Assembly: GCA_016195265.1 (NCBI GenBank)
Contig: JACPZW010000084.1
Span: forward strand, 1 to 64,000
Length of the DNA stretch: 64,000 nucleotides
Direction of reading: 5' to 3'
Source: Acidobacteriota bacterium
GTDB lineage: Bacteria; Acidobacteriota; Vicinamibacteria; Vicinamibacterales; CAVVIG01
Below the pieces are notes generated by a model. It worked only from the letters and a program-made list of their open reading frames with translations. It was not told where the DNA came from and did no database searches. A program made the translations under genes and the position numbers. Of the stretch, positions 61,333-64,000 are shown piece after piece. The stretch's first letter is position 1; every line of letters begins with the position of its first letter.

Positions 61333-62276
61333 GCCGCCTTGTTCGATATCGCCGGCGTCACCAGCGCCCGGATCATCGTGTCCACGTTCCGCTGCATCTC
61401 CTTCTCGAACTTGTCCGGCGTGTACGCGCCCGACGCGATGTGCGTAATCGTGTAGACCTGCACGCCGGCCTCGTCCTGCACCACCTTCAGCAGCGCCGGC
61501 GGAAACGTCTCCTCGCTGAAGACGACCCGAATCTTCTCGCGCTTGAGCAGCGCGACCATGTCCTTCAGCTCGCCGGCCGACGGCGTGAGGCCGTGCTGCG
61601 GCTGGACGACGCCCGCGATCTCGAGGCCGAACTCCTGCAAGAGATACCCGTAGCCGTCGTGGACGGTGACGACGCGGGTGATCTTCGCGTCGGCGAGGGC
61701 GGTGGCGGCGCGGGCCTTGATCAGGCGCAGCCGCCGCGCGTAGTCGGCGGCGTTGGCCTGCAGCGCGGCCGCGTCCGACGGCCGCAGCGCGGCGATCGCC
61801 TTCTGGATCGCGTAGGTCTGTTGAACCGCGTTCGTGAACGAGATGAACGTGTGCGAATTGACGCCCGAGCCGTGGGCCGCGTGGATCTGCGGCGTCGACT
61901 CGTTCACGCGGATGATGACGATTTTCTTGTTGCCCGACGCCTTGATCATCGGGGTGATGAAATCGTCGTGGCCGATGCCGTTGATGACAATCGCGTCGAG
62001 GTCCATCAGCTTCTTGATGTCCTCGGGCCGCGGCTGGTAGTCGCCCGCGTCCACTTCGCCTGGCAGAATCGACCGCACTTCATACCCCGGCAGGGTGCCG
62101 ACGACGTTCGCGGTCCACGAATAGTACGGATGCAACGTGACGCCGATCTTCAGCGTCGGGCGCGTCTGCGCTGACGCGAACACGGCGATGAGCAGCAGCA
62201 ACCCGGTAGCGCAGGCCTTCAGGCCTGCTGGCGATGCAGCCCTGAAGGGCTGCGCTACGGTCTTGTCGTTCTTCAT
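61329..62276 (-). CDS. znuA: ZnuA-type metal-binding solute-binding protein
   Basis: A 315-residue cluster A-I binding protein. Candidate metal ligands are the His in TLHPYYSWTANVVG, NGIGHDDFI and GSGVNSHTFISF, and the Glu in VVFSEETFPPALL, the usual three-His plus acidic set for Zn2+ or Mn2+. The long charged His loop of Zn-specific ZnuA is absent. The N terminus is odd: between the ATG at 62276 and the hydrophobic signal core (GLLLLIAVFASAQ) lies KTVAQPFRAASPAGLKACA, translated from a 53-base palindromic element. It overlaps its neighbours by four bases on each side. Confidence 0.92.
   Translation of the reverse strand: MKNDKTVAQPFRAASPAGLKACATGLLLLIAVFASAQTRPTLKIGVTLHPYYSWTANVVGTLPGYEVRSILPGEVDAGDYQPRPEDIKKLMDLDAIVINGIGHDDFITPMIKASGNKKIVIIRVNESTPQIHAAHGSGVNSHTFISFTNAVQQTYAIQKAIAALRPSDAAALQANAADYARRLRLIKARAATALADAKITRVVTVHDGYGYLLQEFGLEIAGVVQPQHGLTPSAGELKDMVALLKREKIRVVFSEETFPPALLKVVQDEAGVQVYTITHIASGAYTPDKFEKEMQRNVDTMIRALVTPAISNKAA
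62206..62258. repeat. GTAG-footed double hairpin in frame in znuA signal region
   Basis: GTAGC foot, GCAGGCCT-TC-AGGCCTGC, a short centre, GCAGCCCT-GA-AGGGCTGC, then GCTAC. Two perfect 8-base hairpins inside an outer inverted repeat lie in frame between the start codon and the signal-peptide core of the binding protein. Confidence 0.85.
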
Positions 62277-62953
62277 GGCGTCTTCACCGTAGGCGGTGGA
62301 GCGTAACCGATGCTCGGTGGATTCACCCGCATCTGAATCCACCCTTCGTTCTGCGGCATCTGGACCAACGCCGGCGACAACTCCGAGCCGTCGGCATGTG
62401 TCCAGACGGACACGTGCAGCATCATGCCGCCCGCGAGGCGATGGTGCTCTTCGTCTTCAGGGGACGGATCGGGGAGTGAGTCGGGCAGCGGTTCCTGGAT
62501 CAGCAGCAGCCACGCCGGCGCGCCCGTCACGCCCGGAATGCCGCGATAGTTGATGAAGGCGCCGCGGTGCGTGACGATCCAGCGATACGCGGGTCCCCTC
62601 GCGGTCGGATCCTTTGTAAACGGCGGAACGCCCTGATCGGCGAGCGCATCCGGCGCGGGCCATTCGCCGGTGTCACTGCGCACGCGCTCCGCCTCGAGCA
62701 GTCCCTCCTGCAACTCGCGGAACATCAACTGCGCCCCGGACACGGCGTCACTGACGAGCGTCTGGTAGGGCAGCAGGCCGCTGGCGCGCGCGGGCGCGCC
62801 GTCCACGCGCCACGCCGTGTTGGCGAGATAGAAGCCGACGATCGCGACAATGACGACGGCCAGCCGCACGACGATCGTGGTTTCCTCGCGCAGCGAGGGC
62901 GGACGGATCTCGACGGTCCGCGGTTCGAACGGGCGCGCAGCGTCGGCAGACAT
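62273..62953 (-). CDS. Single-span membrane protein of the metal transporter operon
   Basis: A 226-residue protein (229 from a GTG at 62962). One membrane span near residues 28-48 (VVRLAVVIVAIVGFYLANTAW) is followed by a periplasmic domain with TGEWPAPDALADQGVPPF, APAWLLLIQEP and a His-rich EDEEHHRLAGGMMLHVSVWTHADG. It resembles the DUF6162-type proteins that I associate with zinc ABC operons in Proteobacteria, but I am not sure of the match. It is first in the operon, and its TGA overlaps the znuA ATG. The HH and H residues suggest metal handling or delivery to the binding protein. Confidence 0.65.
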   Translation of the reverse strand: MSADAARPFEPRTVEIRPPSLREETTIVVRLAVVIVAIVGFYLANTAWRVDGAPARASGLLPYQTLVSDAVSGAQLMFRELQEGLLEAERVRSDTGEWPAPDALADQGVPPFTKDPTARGPAYRWIVTHRGAFINYRGIPGVTGAPAWLLLIQEPLPDSLPDPSPEDEEHHRLAGGMMLHVSVWTHADGSELSPALVQMPQNEGWIQMRVNPPSIGYAPPPTVKTP

Positions 62954-63074
62954 CGGTCTCACGGATTCTGTGCTAGTTGCGCAGCGGCTTCAAGCCGAGG
63001 GCCGCTCACTCGAGGGCCGCTCACCCTGCAACGCGCCTCGGCGGCCTGTCGTCTAACGCGGACATGTCCTCCTG

Positions 63075-63419
63075 CTGATCGACGCGCGCGAAGGCATGAT
63101 CACCTTCTACATCGCGCGCCGGGCATCATCGGCGGCGATCGCAAAAAAGCCGATCGGATGGCGGACGAGATCGCCCGTCTCGATCGTAGAGGCCGCGCGC
63201 GTAGAGGCCGCGCGCGCCGAGCGGGACTTCCGCCGGTAGCTCACACAGGAGCCGGAAGGCGGCCAGCCCGCACCGGGCGCGGCGCATTGGCGCCTCGGTC
63301 AGGCCCTGGAGAAGCAGGCGAAGAAAGCCGAGGCGATCGCAGAGTACGAGCAGGCGACGAGGCTCAGCCCGCAGCTCGATGAGGCGAAGAAGGATTTGCG
63401 TCGTTTACTTTCGCAGTAG
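63075..63419 (+). pseudogene. Remnant of a TPR-repeat protein gene
   Basis: Parts of a tetratricopeptide protein are readable in two frames. GIIGGDRKKADRMADEIARLD is followed by a frameshift at a 15-base tandem duplication (about 63186-63216). The next frame reads EAARVEAARAERDFRR, meets a TAG at 63237, then continues LTQEPEGGQPAPGAAHW, RLGQALEKQAKKAEAIAEY and EQATRLSPQLDEAKKDLRR to a natural stop at 63417-63419. So it has at least one frameshift, one stop and no start. The bases between 62954 and 63075 show no intact gene. Confidence 0.7.
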
Positions 63420-63431
63420 GCGTCATTTTGA

Positions 63432-63460
63432 TTGCTCAAATAGATTGATTTGACTATAAG
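63432..63460 (+). promoter_or_regulatory. Sigma-70-like promoter of the last TonB receptor gene
   Basis: TTGCTC (63432-63437), a 17-base spacer and TATAAG (63455-63460) lie in an AT-rich island. The -10 ends 6 nt before the ATG at 63467, again the leaderless arrangement. Confidence 0.55.
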
Positions 63461-63466
63461 TAATGG

Positions 63467-64000
63467 ATGAACTGCCGCAAGTCGGTCCTGCTCCCTGGCC
63501 TGCTCCTGTTGCACTTCGTCCCTACGATCGCCCTCGCCCAAAGTCGCGAACACACGGGTCTTCTCGCCGGCATCGTTCGAGATTCCACGGGACTTGTCCT
63601 GCCTGGGGCCGGCGTCGAGCTGCGCACGCTCGCGTCCTCGGCGTCGGTGGCGAATGTCCCGGCGGCCGCAGACGGCACGTTCACGTTCACGGACGTGTCG
63701 TTCGGCCGGTACCGGCTCGTGGTGACGTGCCCCGGCTTCGAACCGTCTGATTCGTCGATCGAAATCGCCGCGGGTCCGCATCCTGCGGTGACCATCGTGC
63801 TTCGTCTCTCCGGAATCGAGGAGCAGGTTTCCGTTCACGCGTCCGCGGCGGACGTCCCGCTGACCCCGACGCTGCAATCGCCCGTCAGCCGCCGGCAGAT
63901 CGACACCTTGCCAAGCGAGAGCGTCAGCGCGGGCCTCAGCTCGGTCATCACGCTGACCGCGCCCGGCGTCGCCGCCGACTCGAACGGCGGCTTTCATCCG
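63467..64000 (+). CDS. TonB-dependent receptor, 5' part, cut by window edge
   Basis: The first 178 residues are present. A signal peptide (SVLLPGLLLLHFVPTIALAQ) is followed by a CarboxypepD_reg domain (HTGLLAGIVRDSTGLVLPGAGVELRTL ... SFGRYRLVVTCPGFEP) and the start of a linker and plug (SGIEEQVSVHASAADVP, SRRQIDTLPSESVSAGL). This matches the other receptors in the window. Two ATGs overlap at 63463 and 63467; only the second is in frame. The substrate is unknown and the barrel lies beyond base 64000. Confidence 0.88.
   Translation, partial: MNCRKSVLLPGLLLLHFVPTIALAQSREHTGLLAGIVRDSTGLVLPGAGVELRTLASSASVANVPAAADGTFTFTDVSFGRYRLVVTCPGFEPSDSSIEIAAGPHPAVTIVLRLSGIEEQVSVHASAADVPLTPTLQSPVSRRQIDTLPSESVSAGLSSVITLTAPGVAADSNGGFHP

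Overview
The window is GC-rich (my rough estimate is high 60s percent), densely coded DNA from a Gram-negative heterotroph, most likely an Acidobacteriota of the Vicinamibacteria type. The grounds are an ADOP-type FtsX permease, several TonB receptors with an N-terminal carboxypeptidase-regulatory domain, a small EFLEMPGL-type winged-helix protein, and REP-like repeats that also appear as inserted peptides inside proteins. This placement is inference; there is no rRNA in the window. No tRNA, CRISPR array or prophage was seen.

Layout. 1-3305 (-): two overlapping half-size ABC exporters; the one cut by the left edge switches family at its Walker A. 3432-8976 (-): MoxR-like AAA+ ATPase, VWA protein, LON N-domain protein and a membrane glycosyltransferase-like protein. 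9061-12621 (+): glycerophosphodiesterase, a compositionally distinct DNA methyltransferase fused to an Mrr-like nuclease, and a PLP dehydratase. 12681-15478 (-): family 5 uracil-DNA glycosylase and M13 metallopeptidase. 15602-21262 (+): pyruvate dehydrogenase aceE-aceF-lpdA, with lipA at 28511. 21721-27745 (+): a NifA-like activator and a molybdenum hydroxylase set (coxS-L-M-G, form II signature). 29472-37529: benzoyl-CoA box pathway genes (benzoate-CoA ligase, boxC, boxB, with a TetR regulator and an ADOP permease), then a UPF0173 hydrolase and an aldehyde dehydrogenase.

40425-44540 (-): an M-box-like (Mg2+) riboswitch followed by a soluble PRC-MgtE_N-CBS protein, an Nramp-related transporter without the usual DPGN and MPH motifs, and a porin. 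I read this as a magnesium uptake operon built from a split MgtE sensor and an Nramp-type pore. 44651-55112: a decayed gene, copC, a Cys/His-rich protein, TonB receptor, peroxiredoxin, MBL hydrolase, copD, a YVTN beta-propeller lipoprotein and a second TonB receptor, which looks like copper and envelope metal handling. 55195-62953: a DtxR-family regulator with a ferritin-like gene, diverging from a TonB receptor whose N terminus is a two-lobed CbiX-like chelatase domain, and facing a ZnuABC-type ABC transporter plus a membrane accessory protein. The right end holds a TPR pseudogene and the start of another TonB receptor.

A second layer runs across all of this. Many gene ends carry paired hairpins with GTAG/CTAC feet (REP/REPIN-like), and other intergenic spaces carry several different simple-sequence dyads. 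The same kinds of element occur in frame inside at least five conserved genes and extend the ends of others. Several genes also have a TANNNT box exactly 6-7 nt before the start codon, suggesting leaderless transcripts.
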